Part shown: positions 52,233-62,350 of the stretch, piece after piece | Layout: each line of letters begins with the position of its first letter | Position numbering within the stretch: the stretch's first letter is position 1 | Assembly (NCBI RefSeq): GCF_902806685.2 | Contig: NC_048549.1 | Location: 11,177,594-11,241,593, forward strand | Length of the DNA: 64,000 nucleotides | Direction: 5' to 3' | Source of the DNA: Maniola hyperantus | Taxonomy: Eukaryota; Arthropoda; Insecta; Lepidoptera; Nymphalidae | Notes under the pieces: model-generated | Databases searched by the model: none | What the model saw: only the letters and a program-made list of their open reading frames with translations | What the model was told of the DNA's origin: nothing | Program-made: the position numbers and the translations under genes

Positions 52233-52322
52233 TAGGTACCTGAATAAATAAAAGTATTCACCATAAAAACTATAAAAAAGACTTAGGTAAATTAACAATA
52301 TCACCTACTGTTGTATATTTTT

Positions 52323-52763
52323 AGGGTTCCGTACCTCAAAAGGAAAAACGGAACCCTTACAGGATCACTTTGTTGTCTGTCTGTCTGTCTGTCTCTCTGT
52401 CTGTCGGTCTGTCAAGAAACCTACAGGGTACTTCTCGTTGACCTAGAATCATGAAATTTAGCATTTAGGTAGGTCTTATAGCAGACATTAGGGGAAAAAT
52501 CTGAAAACCGTGAATTTGTGGTTTCAGGACACAAAAAAAAATTAAATTGTGGTCATGAACTATTTGTGTTTTCGATTTTAGAAAAAGATATCTATATCAA
52601 GTGGGGTGTCATATGAAAGGGCTTCACCTGTGCATTCTAAAACAGATTTTTATTTATTTTTATGCATCATGGTTTTTGAATTATCGTGCAAAATGTCAAA
52701 AAAATACGGCTGTAGTACGGAACGTTCGTTACGCGAGCCTAACTCGCACTTGGCCGCTTTTTT
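52323..52763 (+). repeat. Repeat X
   Basis: AGGGTTCCGTACCTCAAAAG to CACTTGGCCGCTTTTTT; (GTCT)n near the start. Confidence 0.85.
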
Positions 52764-53274
52764 AAAGTAAGTAGGTATTGCGTCAGCTAGTTTAGGCTCA
52801 ATGGCCATTTTTAAAGTTTTTTTACTAGTTTTGCACACACAGCGACCGTGCGAGCACATTTTTTGATTTGTGAACATGTACAGCTTTTAACAACAGCCAC
52901 AAACTCGTTTATTTCTGTTGAGCTGGCCTCTACCTATACTGCATACTCGCAACTCTGTCGTACCAGTTTGTAATCCATTCTATACATATATCTGAATTTT
53001 TTAATATTCCTTTTTACGGTAGGTACGCTCTGGATTATGTTAGATTAAATTTTCTGATCGATAACACAATCAGAAATATTATGAACCTAAGAAATAAACC
53101 TACAAAATCTCATTTGAATTGTGGATTTAGAATTTGATCGAACTATTTTTGTAAAATTGATTTGGTATTTCTGCAGATACCATTTCTATTGAATTAATTA
53201 TAATTCTGTGATCGTGCTTATTTGACAAAGAGAGAAAAGGAACGCAGCTGCTGTTGTAGTCTTTTCTCTCGACC
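52764..53274. other. Unassigned sequence
   Basis: No recognisable feature. Confidence 0.4.
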
Positions 53275-53635
53275 TTAGGGGGCGTCCATTAATTACGTGA
53301 GATGTTTAAGGGGGGGAAGGGGTCGAGTCAAATCTCATCTAATCTTACGTTGGAGAGACGGGGGGTCACGGCAAATATCACGCAATTTTTTCAGTTTCAG
53401 TTCGTGAGGTTTTGAATCCGTGCCTCGTCCGCACGTCGTAGGTACGTGGCATGGTTTGCGCCCACCACTTGGTGGCATAACGGATGATTTATGCAAGACC
53501 ATGCCGGGCCCGAGCCATGCCACGTCCGAGGCACGTCTGACGCGCGGACGATCCACGTATTGCACGGATGATGTTCGGATGACTTGGACATGGTATTACC
53601 GAAACTCGGCAAGCCGGACATAAATTGCATGTCCT
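53275..53635. repeat. Probable DNA-transposon-related repeat
   Basis: Starts GGGGGCGTCCATTAATTACG, a phrase I recall from repeats of many insects. 53405-53600 is GC-rich with repeated CCACGT/ACGTGG words and open frames on both strands, typical of low-complexity palindromic repeat rather than a gene. Confidence 0.45.
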
Positions 53636-53937
53636 ACATTTCTTGTTTTCTATAAATTTTGATGGAGTAAGTAGGTATGTATGCGCTCTATAAGTTTATT
53701 TTCATGGTCAGTTATTATTTGATCTCATTCGTAACTCATATACTTATTACATAAGTACAGTACTACACGAAACAAATGTTTTCATTTCATTTAATTACAA
53801 TTATCATTAACAATTCGTGTATAACCAATCCAGGCTACGAGTATCTATTAACGGAAATATTAGTTCACGATTTCACGATTGAATGGTTGGTTCCACATTA
53901 CTTGTTCCGTGTAAACAAAAATAATACGCTTATATAG
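53636..53937. other. Unassigned sequence
   Basis: No recognisable feature. Confidence 0.35.
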
Positions 53938-53995
53938 TCAAAGTCAAAGTCAAATGATTTATTCAAAATAGGTAATAAATTACTCTTATTGGTGG
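53938..53995 (-). mobile_element. LINE-type end with (GTCAAA)n
   Basis: AGTCAAAGTCAAAGTCAAAT then AATAGGTAATAAATTACTCT; the reverse copy is at 45365-45425. Confidence 0.55.
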
Positions 53996-54161
53996 TCTGG
54001 TATGGTGTTATAACCTTAATTACCCATTTATATCGAGATCTAGGTTAGCTGAAATTACAGTACAATGTTAGACCATTATTAATCTTCCGTGTTTATTGTG
54101 TAGGTAGGTAATGCAATCATATTGACCGTATTGGCGCTATGGGATTTGAATAGGCGAAATA

Positions 54162-54271
54162 AAGTCCACGACAGGTCGAGATGGCAATCGGGGAGCGCGG
54201 GTAACTTGCGGGTGTGCGGGGTCCTCCCCGGCTCATACCCCGATTGCCATCTCAACCTGTCGCGTACTATA
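54162..54271. repeat. MITE family W, short copy
   Basis: AGTCCACGACAGGTCGAGAT to CTCAACCTGTCGCGTACTAT; the centre is deleted. Confidence 0.8.
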
Positions 54272-54332
54272 GGTACTTATTCATTCTTTAGAAATAACGC
54301 ATACACACTGACGCAGTTTTGTGCACTGTGGC

Positions 54333-54544
54333 CACACGAGTAGATATTATAGACTAGAGGGGAAGCTTCACACTAGCTCACGCACACCACGACGTGTCAC
54401 GGACGCTCACTTTTCGCCCAGTTCGATGGCAAACGTAGCGTCCGTGACACGTCGTGGTGTGCGTGAGCTGCGCTATGAGTGAGTGAAACTGCAGCCAGCC
54501 GCTAGTATGAAGCTTCCCCTCTGGTCTATATATCTACTCGTGTG
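54333..54544. mobile_element. Foldback MITE with long arms
   Basis: Outer arms ACACGAGTAGATATTATAGA and TCTATATATCTACTCGTGT. The inner arm GCTCACGCACACCACGACGT pairs perfectly over 32 bp. Flanks CTGTGGCC and CTGTGGTC look like an 8-bp target duplication, which would fit a hAT-type partner. Confidence 0.82.
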
Positions 54545-54562
54545 CTGTGGTCTTATAAGAGG

Positions 54563-54783
54563 ACTAGCTCATGCTCGCGACTTCGTTCGCGTGGACTACA
54601 CAAATTTCAAACCCCTATTTCACACCCTTAGGGTTGAATTTTCAAAAATCCTTTATTAGAGGATGCCTACGTCATAATAGCTATCTGCCTGCCAAATTTC
54701 AGCCCGATCCGTCCAGTAGTTTGAGCTGTGCGTTGATAGATCAGATAGTCAGTCAGTCAGTCCGTCAGTCAGTCACATTTCCC
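54563..54783 (-). mobile_element. Helitron H1, 5' end replaced by LINE
   Basis: CTAGCTCATGCTCGCGACTT to CAGTCAGTCACATTTCCC, where an RTE-like LINE fragment takes over. Confidence 0.82.
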
Positions 54784-55020
54784 AAGAGCACGCCACCACA
54801 CACGATCCTCCGCCTTCCTCATCCACCCACTTCCCGCTTCTTAAGATCGTCAGTCCAGCGGGTTGGAGGTCATCCCACACTGCGCTTGCTGATCGGATCT
54901 CCTCATTTCTGATTTAACCACGTAGAGAAACTCCAAGCATAGCTCTCTCCATACCTCATAAGAAAGCTCAGAGTCATTCGGCGGGCGATGGAGAGAGCTA
55001 TGTTTGGACTATGGGTTATA
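54784..55020. pseudogene. Two RTE-like LINE fragments, head to head
   Basis: 54784-54945 on the minus strand gives KWVDEEGG (compare W-M-R-K-A-E-D-R) and MERAMLGVSLRG, out of normal order. 54953-55020 on the plus strand gives IRKLRVIRRAMERAMFGLWV. Both are pieces of the segment seen whole at 39474. Confidence 0.6.
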
Positions 55021-55532
55021 TGCCCTTCCAAGTTAGCCCGTTAATAAACCACTAGCTTTTGCCAAGACAGTGGGCCCGCAGCCCCACACGCTAGCTCTGA
55101 TTATAGCCGTGCAGGCAATTATAATAAACATTATTAGGGTTGCCAAATTTCCATAACATGTAACTAAGCGTGAAACAAATTTTAGTTGTGAGTAAGCAAC
55201 AATAAAGGAGATTGCACATAGCTGCAAGACTCGCAACAAACGCGGGAGGCGCAAGAGCAGCTAGAGTTAGAGACTAGAAAACGTGAGGGTTGTCAGAGTG
55301 ACGTAATGCACGTGGTATTATTTTGTGCTGCTCTGCTGATATCAATAGCATTTAGTTAAGTGTTTATAACCACTAAAACTTTCAGAAGCCAGGTGTTACT
55401 GTCATGTCAATTTCTGCATTTTTTACAATTGTTAAATTAATAAGCTTGCTGATATTTTAAACAGTGCAAGTGCCTTGTCTTAACAAAAATAATTTCATGT
55501 GTATTCTTTAAGATTAATATTTTTTTTAATTA
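55021..55532. other. Unassigned sequence
   Basis: No recognisable feature. Confidence 0.4.
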
Positions 55533-55734
55533 TTAAACACTTGCTTTAACGGTGAAGGAAGACATCGTGTAGAAACCAGCATGCCTGAGTGTTCTTCACG
55601 TTCTCATACGAGTGTGAAGTCTGCCAATCGGCATTGGGCCAGCGTGGCAAACTATGGCTTAAACCCTTCACACTCTTAGAGAAGGCCCGTGCTCAGTAGT
55701 GGGACGGTAATGGGTTGATCATGATGATGATGAA
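55533..55734 (+). mobile_element. SINE S1, body and tail
   Basis: CTTGCTTTAACGGTGAAGGA to GGTTGATCATGATGATGATG; the tRNA head is missing. Confidence 0.8.
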
Positions 55735-56059
55735 TAAATAAATTCAGATTTATTCGATCCGGCCGACATTTCAACATTTAAAAATGCATTGCCTGTGCTT
55801 TTTGCGTCTCCTTGCGGATCTCGCGGCCCTGTGCGTACACCTTAAGAACCAGACCAAAGCCATCTATCATGCGGCAAGTTGGAAACGTTTAATCACGCTT
55901 GATCTTAATTAACTAAGCGACCTCATTTGCGAACTTCTATAATGTTAACTTTGTTATTTTTTTAATAATAAATATTGTGTAGAGATTGACTGCCGTGGCT
56001 GAAAGTCTCCCTGGATGTTGAATAAAATCGATCTATAATCTAGGTATATAATCTAGTGT
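55735..56059. other. Possible LINE remnant
   Basis: GCGGATCTCGCGGCCCTGTG and GAACCAGACCAAAGCCATC look like decayed coding sequence with a stop-rich translation; the family is unclear. Confidence 0.3.
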
Positions 56060-56298
56060 AGTAGCTAATGCGAGTGACTTCTTCTGCTTGGACTACACAA
56101 ACTTCAACCATTGGGGTTGAATTTTGAAAAATCCTTTCTTAGCGGATGTCTACGTCATAATAGCTATCTGCATGCTAAACGACCCGATCCATCTAGTAGT
56201 TTGAGCTGTGCGTTGATATGTAGTCAGTCGGTCAGTCAGTTTAGCCGGTTAATCAGTCAGTCAATCAGTCAGTCAGTCACCTTTTCCTTTTATAGAGG
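56060..56298 (-). mobile_element. Helitron H1
   Basis: Degenerate hairpin GTGACTTCTTCTGCTTGG; core GATCCATCTAGTAGTTTGAG; long irregular (GTCA)n; end CTTTTCCTTTTATAGA. Confidence 0.82.
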
Positions 56299-56479
56299 TA
56301 ATATTTAGGTAGATAATATATATCGTGTCCTTTGAAGCTGTCTACTAAATATGACACTGTCCATCAAGTAATAAGCGAAAACGAGTTACAGCTCGCAAAA
56401 ATTTTGTTCGAAATGACCCGTCTATACTGTGTATATACAGAGGTCGTTAAGTCAACGAAGTCGTGGGCTTACTAGTTTA

Positions 56480-57350
56480 ATAATAATAATAAATAAATAA
56501 AATAAAAAAGCCTTTTATTCATCCTTAATAAATTATTAAACAAATAATTGGTTGACAAAAAATAATTAAAATTCACAGATATATAGATTAATTTACTTGT
56601 GCATGCATTAGTTAATATTTATTATTTAATCTTAAAATATAATAATTATTAGAAATGTCATTATTTGTTTTCTTTTAATTTTAAGGATCTCTCGGCGAGA
56701 AAGGCCTCCTCCAGATTTTTCCAGGTCTTCCTGTCTAGAGCCTTTTTTCTCCAGTTTTTACCTCCTGTTTCTTTAATTTAATTTTCCCAACTTTCTGCAG
56801 GTCTACCTCTCTTTCGTTTCCCAACTGGGCCACGCCATTCAGTTACAGTATTTGTCCATCTTTTATCTGTGAGTCGAATAACATGACCAGCCCATTTCCA
56901 CTTTAACTTCATGGCATGTTTTAATGCATCAATAGCTTTCGTTTTTTTCCTTATAGCTGTATTTCTAGTTTTGTGTATTCTACGCAGACCTAGAATGCTC
57001 CGTTCCATTGCCCTCTGAGCAGTTTGGATTTTATTTTTTGTGTATTTGTTGAATATCCAGGTTTGGCTAGCATAAGTAAGGCAAGGTAGCAAACATGAAT
57101 CCATTATTTTTGTTTTTAAATTTAGAGGTAAATCTGACTTAAGTATGTATTTATAGGCCCAGAATTTGTTCCATGTGATTTTTACGCGTCTTTCAATTTC
57201 GTCTAGGTGTCTTGACTTTTTAAACGAAATTTGTTTGCCAAGGTATATATAGTCTTGCACATATTCTAGTAGAGTATCTCGAACGCATATAGGTTTGTCT
57301 ACACTGTTGGTCATAACTTTCGTTTTTGTACTATTTAACTCAATTACAGT
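56480..57350 (-). mobile_element. 5'-truncated RTE-like LINE
   Basis: The minus-strand coding end is followed by an AT-rich 3' region and a (TTA)n tail at about 56482-56500. The 5' break is near 57350, inside the RT domain. Confidence 0.75.
56660..57345 (-). pseudogene. RTE-like reverse transcriptase, C-terminal part
   Basis: 178 codons are open (56778-57314). In frame upstream is LNSTKTKVM, the end of the RT palm motif. Then YVQDYIYLGKQISF, KTKIMDSCLLPCLTYASQTW, AQRAMERSILGLRR, KLKWKWAGHVIRLTDKRW and KRKRGRPAESW. These thumb and C-terminal motifs are shared with 39474-39911 but the two are different subfamilies. A stop follows WEN; the frame continues after it (GGKNWRKKALDRKTW) to about 56660, so this copy is inactivated by a late stop as well as by 5' truncation. 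Confidence 0.85.
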
Positions 57351-57804
57351 TTAATAATAAAGCATCTATTTTATCAGATTACTGTTAATTAATGGATAAT
57401 GTTTCAGTTTATCCAAACTAAAATGTAATTATTAAAATTTTGCGTATTCGATAACAGAAATTGTGCCTGTTGTTACAAGATAATTATGATGTTCTACAAT
57501 TTCAGTAAAATCAACATTGTAGTTTCTACAGCCAATATTTCATTTTCGTATACCTACCGTCTATTAATTTTAAAACCATTTTTTTTCACGGAATAGAACA
57601 TCTCTTTCTGGCGATTTTCTATCTAGTAGATATACCTATTATACATAGGTAGACATTTTAAAAATATTTTTGCTGTTATACTGTGTATGTAACATAGAAG
57701 GTAAGTAACTAGTCAATTAGGAATATGAGTAACCAACAAAAAAAAATTATTCAATTAAACTTTTAAAAGTAGGTACTTTTGAATCGACAAAGTGCATCTA
57801 AGAG
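57351..57804. other. Unassigned sequence
   Basis: No recognisable feature. Confidence 0.4.
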
Positions 57805-57930
57805 TGAAATCTATAGAGCGCACTCTGACTTTGCTTAGACTTAAGACAGAGTTAAAACGAGACATAAATCTCTCTCGTTTTAACTCAAACTTAAGTCAGA
57901 GAAAAGTCAAAGTGCGCTCTAAAGATCTCA
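57805..57930. repeat. Hairpin MITE
   Basis: Arms around AGAGCGCACTCTGACTTTGC and GTCAAAGTGCGCTCT; the inner arm GAGTTAAAACGAGA pairs with TCTCGTTTTAACTC over a 10-base loop. Confidence 0.8.
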
Positions 57931-57991
57931 CCATAGGTGCCACTGGTTCGGAATGCCTCTGTCTAATGACATGAAATTCGGAACATGTACC

Positions 57992-58158
57992 TATAGTCCG
58001 GGACAGGTCGAGATCGCAATGGGGTATGAGGCCGGGCGACGACGTGGACACCCGCACGTCGCGCTCGTCCGCAGCGGGAAAGCGCAGGGGCTGTGCAGGT
58101 GTGCGGGGCGTCCCCCGCCTGATACCCCAATTTCCATCTCAACCTGTCGTGGACTATA
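57992..58158. repeat. MITE family W, well preserved
   Basis: TATAGTCCGGGACAGGTCGA to CAACCTGTCGTGGACTATA. Confidence 0.85.
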
Positions 58159-58249
58159 CTGTCTCCGCATGCATTGCAAAGCAACTTGTAGCGTGCAAAA
58201 CTAAGAGTCACTTCTTCCAGCTGCGCGCTTGTGGGAGAATGACTGCTAC

Positions 58250-58370
58250 AATATCACGATCGCAATCATCTCTGATTGGTTAACGCTCGCTCACTATTGG
58301 CTACAATACATTTTTGCAAGAAGAATCGCACAAACTCAACCAATCAGAACAATTGAGATTGTAATGATGA
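58250..58370. repeat. Imperfect TIR MITE
   Basis: CAATCATCTCTGATTGGTT opposes AACCAATCAGAACAATTGAG and ATTGTAATGATGATTG. Confidence 0.5.
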
Positions 58371-58691
58371 TTGATGCAGGTTTTAGACAATTGCCCTACT
58401 GATGTACATGATGAAAATAGATTGTGAAGAAATTTTTACACCCTGTCGACGCATGATGGATTTTACACGATGAATAGTGTTCGCAGGTTTGATACATTAT
58501 CTGGTGGTGCAAAACAAAATGTCGAGCTGTCACCGCCGCGGCTAATCCCAGGCTTTGCTGACAGCAATTATTGGAGGCGCAAATAATACTATGTGTACTA
58601 CGACAATACAATTTTTTTAAAATTTATATACCAGTTCTGACTAGTTTTGTTTTAGTTCTGGTATTTAATAAAGAATATTTTACTTTTACTT
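58371..58691. other. Unassigned sequence
   Basis: Ends in AATAAAGAATATTTTAC and (TTTAC)n at 58668-58700, a possible LINE 3' tail. Confidence 0.35.
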
Positions 58692-58800
58692 TACTTTACT
58701 AGCGCAGACTTGGTGGCAAGTGATGATGCAGCCTAAAATGGACCGCGCTTGTCTACATGCCTATTTACTCTTGACTTGCTATAGCAATATAGTCAAGCGT
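58692..58800 (-). mobile_element. LINE 3' end (family of 22831-22965)
   Basis: CTTGGTGGCAAGTGATGATG and TTACTCTTGACTTG in reverse. Confidence 0.6.
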
Positions 58801-58847
58801 GAATAGGCATTAAAATTTGAGGAGAAAACTGATGCTGGAAGGCTTTC

Positions 58848-58888
58848 AAAATCTAAATCCACGCGAACAAATTCGCGGGGATCAGTCA
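58848..58888 (+). mobile_element. Helitron 3'-end fragment
   Basis: CTAAATCCACGCGAACAAAT and TCGCGGGGATCAG. Confidence 0.55.
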
Positions 58889-58922
58889 GTACATCATAAG
58901 GCCAAGGATCAATTATTTTAGA

Positions 58923-59150
58923 ACTAGCTGATGCCCGTGACTTCGTCCGCGTGGAATTAGGATTTAAAAATCCCGTGGGAATTTTTTGATTTTCCGGTAT
59001 AAAAAGTAGCCTATGTCACTCTCAATGTCTTTAACTATACCCTTACAAAAAATCACGTCAATCCGTTGCACCGTTGCAACGTGATTGAAGGACAAACCAA
59101 CAAACCAATAAACAAACAAACCAACAAACAAACACACTTTCGCATTTATA
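58923..59150 (-). mobile_element. Helitron H2, full length
   Basis: CTAGCTGATGCCCGTGACTT, hairpin, AAAAAGTAGCCTATGTCACT, (AAAC)n, CACTTTCGCATTTATAA. Confidence 0.87.
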
Positions 59151-59202
59151 AAGGGTACTGATTATACAAACTTCTATGCAATGACTAGGTACAAGTATCA
59201 GT

Positions 59203-59379
59203 GGGGTGATTCTCTAACTCAGTGTCTAACACTGAACGATAGCCACAGAGCTTATTTTTTAATCCGTTGAAGGTTTTTTACGAAAAAATATTTTACTACC
59301 ACCCAGTGAAGCAGCAATGTAGAACCAATCAACCTAGGTGGCTATCATTCTGTGTTAGACACTGAGTTAGCGAATCGCC
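59203..59379. mobile_element. TIR MITE, family V, complete
   Basis: Arms of about 43 bp: GGGGTGATTCTCTAACTCAG ... GATAGCCAC and GTGGCTATC ... CTGAGTTAGCGAATCGCC. Confidence 0.82.
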
Positions 59380-59654
59380 TAGCTGGTCGTAGATATCGGT
59401 GTAGGTAGGTATGTAATAAGCTCTTATCGTTAGCTGGCGCCTAATTTAATGGTCTGGCAGTCGTTTTATGCAACATTAGACGCACATGCTCGTTACTGAT
59501 ACACGCCCATGGATAATGCCCTGCTTAAATTGATGATCAAATTTATTGGCTCAAGATTCTTGCCAATTCTACTTAGTAGAAGCTATTTTCCGAACCGATG
59601 GTAGACGCTTGACATGTCGTATTTAAAGTTACCTACATGAAACACATATTTTTG

Positions 59655-60205
59655 AACTAGATGACTTCGTAAATGGATTTAAGTTTAAAATATTCCGTGG
59701 GAAATTTTTGATTTTTAGGGTACCTCAAAAGAAAAAACGGAACTCTTATAGGATCACTTTGTTGTCTGTCTGTCTGTCTGTCTGTGTAGATACCCATCTA
59801 CGGGGTACTTCCCGTTGACTTAGAATCATGAAATTTGGCAGGTTGGTAGGTCTTAAATAGCAGACATAAGGGGAAATATCTGAAAACCATGAATTTAAGC
59901 TTACATCAGACAAAAAAAATTGTGGTCATGAACTAATAATTAGTATTTTCAATTTTACGAAGTAAGATTACTATATCAATTGGATATCATATGAAAGGGC
60001 TTTACCTGTGCATTCTAAAGCATATTTTTATTTATTTTTATGCATTATAGTTTTTTAATTATCCTGCAAAATGTCGAAAAAATACGACTGTAATACGGAA
60101 CACTCGGTGCGCGAGCCTGACTCGCACTTGGCCGGTTTATTGGGATAAAAAGTAAGTAGTATGTCCGTCACCGGAATGCTAGCTACCTATACCTGTACCA
60201 GCTTT
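59655..60205 (-). mobile_element. Helitron H2-type split by repeat X
   Basis: 59655-59716 reads CTAGATGACTTCGTAAATGG to GAAATTTTTGATTTTT. After X (59717-60139) it resumes as GGGATAAAAAGTAAGTAGTA. In intact copies GATTTTC and GGGATAAAAAGTAGC are contiguous. Confidence 0.75.
59717..60139 (+). repeat. Repeat X inside a Helitron
   Basis: AGGGTACCTCAAAAGAAAAA to CTCGCACTTGGCCGGTTTAT. Confidence 0.82.
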
Positions 60206-60271
60206 GATTTCTTTGATTTCCCGAGATAAAAAGTAGCCTATGTTCTTCTCTGAGATGCAAGCTATTCTGTA

Positions 60272-60558
60272 CCCGTAGTATAAGATTTTACGTCTCACCA
60301 AACGTTGTTAGAATTCGAGAGTCGAAACACAATAACATCAAAGTAAAATTGACCTAAAGAGCCTTGAATTGAAGTCAAAAATTCAATGCCACTGATTTTG
60401 ATTTCGCAATGTTTCCGCTTGGAACGCTGGCTGTAGATGTGTAGACAAACTTGAGCTTTAAAACAAGGCAGTTAAGATCCAGTTTACTATAACGCGGAAG
60501 TGTTTCGACTCTCGAATTCTAGCAACGTTTGGTGAGACGTAAAATGTTATACTACGGG
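60272..60558. mobile_element. TIR MITE, family Z (copy 2)
   Basis: CCCGTAGTATAAGATTTTAC and GTAAAATGTTATACTACGGG with TA flanks. Arms extend about 60 bp (TAGAATTCGAGAGTCGAAAC opposite). Confidence 0.87.
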
Positions 60559-60903
60559 TACAGTAGTCTTTAACCTGGTCGAAATTGATTAAACGGAAGA
60601 GCCTTGAAAACAAAATCTCATACTAGGCATACTGGTACCTAGTTTATGCACGATGCTGAATAATATGTCAGCCAGACGGTTCGCCTAAACGAGCACGTAA
60701 GTCTAATGAGACATGCGTGCTCGTTTAGACAAGTGGCAGCTTACATGGCCGCAGATAATGTCGCACTTAAACTTAATGAGGTGAGGCGTCTGGGGCAAAA
60801 CTGTAATTTCTTAAGCCTGTATACAGTATTTTACACAAAGCAAGAAAAATCTAACAATGTATAAACAAGATAGTGTAAGCAATAAGCAATCGAGAAACGT
60901 TAG
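60559..60903. other. Unassigned sequence
   Basis: An inverted pair CTAAACGAGCACG (about 60685) and ATGCGTGCTCGTTTAG (about 60713) may be part of a MITE. Confidence 0.4.
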
Positions 60904-61139
60904 TCTAAATATATAAAAGGAAAAGGTGACTGACTGACTGACTGACTGACTGACTGACTGATCTATCAACGCACAGCTCAAACTACTGGACGGATCGGGC
61001 TGAAATTTGGCATGCAGATAGCTATTATGACGTAGGAATCCGCTAAGAAAGGATTTTTGAAAATTCAACCCCTAAGGGGGTAAAATAGGGGTTTGAAATT
61101 TGTGTAGTCCACGCGAACGAAGTCGCGGGCATACGCTTG
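60904..61139 (+). mobile_element. Helitron H1, near consensus
   Basis: TCTAAATATATAAAAGGAAA, seven TGAC units, GATCGGGCTGAAATTTGGCA, hairpin ACGCGAACGAAGTCGCG, CTTG|T. A good reference copy. Confidence 0.9.
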
Positions 61140-61583
61140 TTTCAGTATAAAATTATATAATGAATTTAAAAGATCTGTTCTACAAATATCCAAAACGCAT
61201 GAAAACGCATGATATTTAATGATATTTTTAAGTATATTTTTATTGTGAGTATTACTCAATTTATTTTTAATTAAACTATGTCTATGTAGTTTCAAAAACT
61301 TTGTTTCCCGCACAGATTACCGCCAACCCGAGCGACAAGTTTTGTTTACTCAAAAACGAACCCCGTAGTAGAGATTTCTAAATACATATGAGCAGGTCAA
61401 AGAGCTAAGCTATTTACTTTGAAATCTGCAGTCTAGATGGTCAATTTGCTTTGATATAATATATGCACAATTACGTATGCATGATCGTTTAGACGACGGG
61501 CAGCCGGTAATATATTATTGCCATACTTAAATGTAATGACGTAGTGTGACATATCTGACAATTATTTGAATCTTACTAACCAA
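61140..61583. other. Unassigned sequence
   Basis: No recognisable feature. Confidence 0.4.
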
Positions 61584-61807
61584 CTAGCTTATTCCCGCGA
61601 CTTCGTCCGCGTGGACTACATAAATTTCAAACCCCTATTTCACCTCCTTAGGAGTTGAATTTTTAGAAATCCTTTCTTAGCGGATGCCTACGTCATAATA
61701 GCTTTCTGCATGCTAAATTTCAGCTCGATCCGTCCAGTAGTTTGAGCTGTGCGTTGATAGATCAGTCAGTCAGTCAGTCGGTCACCTTTTCCTTTTATAT
61801 ATTTAGA
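61584..61807 (-). mobile_element. Helitron H1, near consensus
   Basis: CTAGCTTATTCCCGCGACTT to CCTTTTATATATTTAGA. Confidence 0.9.
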
Positions 61808-61809
61808 CA

Positions 61810-61890
61810 ACCTACAGAAAGTGAGGGGACATAGGTGGATGAGGAAGGTGGAGGAAGTGTGTGATAGCACTGTTCTTTGAGATGTCTATC
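61810..61890 (+). pseudogene. RTE-like LINE fragment
   Basis: Translation HRWMRKVEE matches the W-M-R-K-A-E-D segment near the end of RTE-like polyproteins. Confidence 0.5.
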
Positions 61891-61904
61891 AACACGTTCA
61901 AAGT

Positions 61905-62350
61905 TGTGGACTGGCTTACTTCACACACCTTTGAGAACATTATGCAGAACTCTCAGCCATGCACGCAGCAACAACCTCATGTTGTGATGTTTTCCTTCAC
62001 CGTTAAAACAAATGATATTCTAACCTGACCGCCACACCTATATGTCTGGTGCACTTCGAGAGTCCGTTGTGCCAGAATCTTCTTTCCACGTAAATGCAAA
62101 CTGTGGAATCAACTCCCATCGGCGGTGTTCCCACTAGACTACAACATGGGTAATTCAAGGGGCAACAAATTCCTGAAAGGCCGGCAACGCTTCGGCAGTT
62201 CTTCTGGTACCTACGGCAAATGTTCATGGGCGGTGGTAATCACTTAACATCAGGTGACGCCGACTGCTTGTTTGCTCGCTATTTAAAAAAAAAATTTAAA
62301 ACGCACATAACACCGAAAGGTGCGTGCCCGGGATCGAGCCCCGGCCTTGT
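61905..62350 (-). mobile_element. SINE S1 split by a LINE
   Basis: 61905-62022 is the S1 body (TTTGAGAACATTATGCAGAA, TTTTCCTTCACCGTTAAAAC). 62297-62350 is the S1 head (AAAACGCACATAACACCG, GTGCGTGCCCGGGATCGAG). The two are contiguous in intact S1. Confidence 0.78.
62024..62297 (+). pseudogene. Jockey-type LINE C-terminus inserted in SINE S1
   Basis: The plus strand reads IFFPRKCKLWNQLPSAVFPL, then DYNMGNSRGNKFLKGRQR and stops after WAVVIT (about 62252). The pattern F-F-P-R-x-x-x-L-W-N-x-L-P-x-x-V-F-P ends many jockey-type LINE reverse transcriptases. The short 3' region TCACTTAACATCAGGTGACG and an A10 run (about 62286-62295) complete it. Strong 5' truncation. Confidence 0.75.

Noticed and set aside
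53335..53630. Gene on either strand at 53.3-53.6 kb
   Set aside because: Frames are open on both strands because of repetitive ACGTGG/CCACGT words; no domain and no splice sites.
54571..54912. 113-codon open frame
   Set aside because: Translation of Helitron H1 running into LINE sequence. Similar frames at 56111-56308 and 60811-61068 arise from other H1 copies and share the same peptide.
57953..58283. Several overlapping open frames on both strands
   Set aside because: GC-rich palindromic MITE W has few stops on either strand; the same happens at 41429-41644 and 47211-47544.
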